From the NCBI GenBank assembly GCA_905373275.1, contig CAJPSI010000036.1, positions 1 to 7,273 on the forward strand: a DNA stretch of 7,273 nt, given 5' to 3'. This DNA is from Candidatus Saccharibacteria bacterium UBA1103. GTDB taxonomy: Bacteria > Patescibacteriota > Saccharimonadia > Saccharimonadales > Saccharimonadaceae. Below the pieces are notes generated by a model that was not told the DNA's origin, ran no database searches, and worked only from the letters and a program-made list of their open reading frames with translations. The stretch's first letter is position 1, and every line of letters begins with the position of its first letter. Below are positions 6,509 through 7,273 of the stretch, piece after piece. A program made the position numbers and the translations under genes.

Positions 6509-6786
6509 TTATCTAGATCAGTAAATAGCTCGTCTACGCCAGTAAACTGTTTAGTGTTCGGGTCATTAAGCATGCAATCGCCCTCCTCTAGTGCCTCAAG
6601 TGTAGTATCGTTTGGTTTGTTTAGACAAACATCAAAGGGTATTCCTTTATGATAAACGACCTGTCGCAGAAAGATATTGACCGCCGTCGACATATCCAAA
6701 CCTAGTTCGGTAAAAATCTGCTGAGCCTGACGCTTGATGCTCTGATTTGTCCTGATATTCATATTGGTATCAGATTTGACCGTCAT
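6505..6786 (-). CDS. RelB/DinJ-family antitoxin
   Basis: This 93-aa antitoxin should bind and neutralise the toxin encoded just downstream and repress its own operon. The N-terminal half has the DinJ ribbon-helix-helix pattern: a short basic strand (NIRTNQSIKRQA) followed by IFTELGLDMSTAVNIFLRQVV and then GIPFDV, the family's characteristic post-helix motif. The acidic C-terminal half (EALEEGD to the terminal DELFTDLDK) is the usual toxin-wrapping tail. I start at ATG 6786, not at 6792 two codons earlier, because the strong AAAGGAG ribosome-binding site (6794-6800) is 7 bases from 6786 but only 1 base from 6792. The gene overlaps the toxin start by 4 bases. A 15-bp palindrome over the predicted transcription start is the likely operator. 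Confidence 0.92.
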   Translation of the reverse strand: MTVKSDTNMNIRTNQSIKRQAQQIFTELGLDMSTAVNIFLRQVVYHKGIPFDVCLNKPNDTTLEALEEGDCMLNDPNTKQFTGVDELFTDLDK

Positions 6787-6793
6787 CAGCATG

Positions 6794-6800
6794 CTCCTTT
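6794..6800 (-). promoter_or_regulatory. Strong ribosome-binding site of the antitoxin
   Basis: AAAGGAG on the minus strand lies 7 bases before ATG 6786 and decides the antitoxin start in favour of that codon. It is the clearest Shine-Dalgarno site in the window, fitting the need for more antitoxin than toxin. Confidence 0.8.
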
Positions 6801-6811
6801 CAATTTTCTAG

Positions 6812-6826
6812 ATATTGTTACAATAT
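6812..6826. promoter_or_regulatory. Palindromic operator of the toxin-antitoxin operon
   Basis: ATATTGT-T-ACAATAT is a perfect palindrome with 7-base arms around a single central base. It overlaps the -10 hexamer (6823-6828) and covers the predicted transcription start near 6816. Ribbon-helix-helix antitoxins of the DinJ/RelB group bind such inverted repeats as dimers, so this is the probable site of autorepression. That binding is inferred, not shown. Confidence 0.65.
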
Positions 6827-6851
6827 TAGCACAACGTGTGTCCATCGTCAA
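6823..6851 (-). promoter_or_regulatory. Promoter of the toxin-antitoxin operon
   Basis: On the minus strand a TTGACG -35 box (6851-6846) and a TAATAT -10 box (6828-6823) are separated by exactly 17 bases, and TGC precedes the -10 (extended form). It is the most complete sigma-70-type promoter in the window. Transcription would start near 6816 and give a leader of about 30 bases containing the AAAGGAG ribosome-binding site. Confidence 0.75.
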
Positions 6852-6899
6852 TACACATGCAGTGGAGCGGGATGTGGAATTAGTTCTCCGTGCAACCGA

Positions 6900-6928
6900 A
6901 GACACCACTATCAGTGCCGGTAGTGTCT
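6900..6928 (-). terminator. Imperfect hairpin downstream of tRNA-Ser
   Basis: AGACAC (6900-6905) pairs with GTGTCT (6923-6928), and after a three-base bulge a TA/TA pair continues the stem around a ten-base loop. It lies 23 bases beyond the tRNA 3' end and upstream of the toxin-antitoxin promoter. No U-run follows on the minus strand, so a terminator role is only possible. The rest of 6852-6951 shows nothing else I can assign. Confidence 0.25.
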
Positions 6929-6951
6929 ATAGACAATTAGTCATAAGTTCT

Positions 6952-7039
6952 TGGCGGAAGGAGAGGGATTCGAACCCTCGGTGGGTTGCCCCACACCGGT
7001 TTTCAAGACCGGCTCCTTAAACCACTCGGTCACCCTTCC
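6952..7039 (-). tRNA. tRNA-Ser(UGA)
   Basis: The 88 bases fold as a class II tRNA. The acceptor stem is GGAAGGG/TCCTTCC with a G.U closing pair, and U8 and G9 follow. The anticodon stem CCGGT/ACCGG encloses CTTGAAA, giving anticodon UGA at 7005-7003, which reads UCN serine codons, chiefly UCA. A long variable arm (GTGGG, GCAA loop, CCCAC) is typical of serine tRNA. The T arm is GAGGG-TTCGAAT-CCCTC. The discriminator base is G (6955), the usual serine identity base, and CCA is encoded at 6954-6952. One oddity: the first D-stem pair (10-25) is A.A instead of a Watson-Crick pair, leaving two G-C pairs in that stem. Confidence 0.97.
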
Positions 7040-7046
7040 GCTAAGT

Positions 7047-7055
7047 ATTATAGCA
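7047..7055 (-). promoter_or_regulatory. Extended -10 promoter of tRNA-Ser
   Basis: TGC-TATAAT on the minus strand is a perfect extended -10 element ending 7 bases before the first base of the mature tRNA (7039). Transcription would therefore begin at or within a base of the mature 5' end, leaving almost nothing for RNase P to remove. No good -35 is present. Confidence 0.7.
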
Positions 7056-7134
7056 GAGCCGGACAGAGACGTACGCTCTTTAGCCAGAATAGTTTTCTGT
7101 TAATGCTCTTCACACCATTTCTCTTGTTGCCGCT

Positions 7135-7216
7135 TGGCTAACTGAATCACTCGTTACTCCAGCCCTCATTCTTCACTCTATTATCATTTCCTTCAGACCC
7201 GCCTGGCTGGCTCGTG
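7135..7216 (-). repeat. Right copy of the window-flanking inverted repeat
   Basis: Bases 7183-7216 are the exact reverse complement of 1-34. From 7182 down to 7135 the match continues at about 29 of 48 positions without gaps. On the minus strand the frame matching the left copy's Ser/Gly/Glu-rich frame is short, lying between stops at 7248-7246 and 7149-7147, with no start codon or ribosome-binding site. The other frame open in the left copy also soon ends in TGA. This copy is thus noncoding or a gene remnant. The stretch 7056-7134 between the tRNA promoter and this repeat shows nothing else I can assign. Confidence 0.85.
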
Positions 7217-7241
7217 TACTGCTGAGCTTCAAGCGCACACA

Positions 7242-7273
7242 GTCTTCAGGAAATGACTGACGCAGACGAAGGA
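7242..7273 (+). repeat. Partial third copy of the flanking repeat
   Basis: The last 32 bases read like the left copy around bases 18-50, with small indels: GTCTTCAGGAAATGA matches GTCTGAAGGAAATGA at 13 of 15 positions, and the shared CAGACGAAG/GAGACGAAG follows. Lying opposite the right copy, it forms an imperfect palindrome with 7184-7198 across a 43-base loop. The copy runs off the window, so its extent is unknown. Confidence 0.5.

Noticed and set aside
6952..6965. Integration (att) site at the tRNA 3' end with a direct repeat elsewhere
   Set aside because: The only other partial match to the tRNA end that I found is 8 bases (TGGCGGAA) at the end of valS near 3770-3778, which is expected by chance, and no integrase is present.
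6838..7020. Open frame of 60 codons on the plus strand
   Set aside because: It runs antisense through the toxin-antitoxin promoter region and most of tRNA-Ser, and has no ribosome-binding site.
1..7273. Composite transposon or IS bounded by the inverted repeats
   Set aside because: No transposase, integrase or resolvase is encoded in the window, and the content is mostly ordinary housekeeping genes.
1..7273. CRISPR array or tandem repeat array
   Set aside because: I saw no regularly spaced direct repeats; the only repeats are the inverted copies at the two ends and a partial third copy.

Overview
The window looks like a piece of a small bacterial genome of the Candidate Phyla Radiation, most likely Candidatus Saccharibacteria (TM7). 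I infer this from the compact valyl-tRNA synthetase with an unusual GADHAGFETW signature, very short or absent leaders before genes, and the gene mix. No rRNA or other marker is present, so the placement rests on recalled family features and should be checked. TGA acts as a normal stop (the antitoxin ends in TGA), which argues against the Gracilibacteria/SR1 code.

Layout: (1) 1-150, the left edge, holds one copy of a repeat and possibly the tail of an upstream gene. (2) 151-1086 (+) encodes a FemAB/FemX-type peptidoglycan cross-bridge transferase. (3) 1229-3790 (+) encodes valyl-tRNA synthetase. (4) 4206-3808 (-) encodes a HIT-family nucleotide hydrolase, convergent with valS. (5) 4895-4230 (-) encodes an unrecognised 221-aa protein. 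(6) 4971-6167 (+) encodes a membrane-anchored D-alanyl-D-alanine carboxypeptidase, divergent from gene 5. (7) 6786-6224 (-) is a complete DinJ/YafQ-type toxin-antitoxin operon with a recognisable promoter and palindromic operator. (8) 7039-6952 (-) is tRNA-Ser(UGA). (9) 7135-7273, the right edge, carries an inverted copy of the left-edge repeat and part of a third copy.

The genes fall into three functional groups: cell-wall construction and remodelling (FemX-like transferase, DD-carboxypeptidase), translation (ValRS, tRNA-Ser) and an autoregulated toxin-antitoxin pair. FemX-type enzymes use aminoacyl-tRNA as donor, so wall and tRNA functions touch biochemically, but nothing here shows that these particular genes cooperate.

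Two patterns go beyond the gene list. Four transcription units carry a near-identical extended -10 element, TGC-TANNAT, and for several units the -10 box lies only 6-8 bases from the start codon or the mature tRNA end, suggesting leaderless transcripts. The window is also bracketed by a 34-bp perfect inverted repeat that continues as a diverged repeat for about 80 bp. I found no convincing new defence or mobile system; the best leads are the repeat family, the promoter pattern and the orphan gene.
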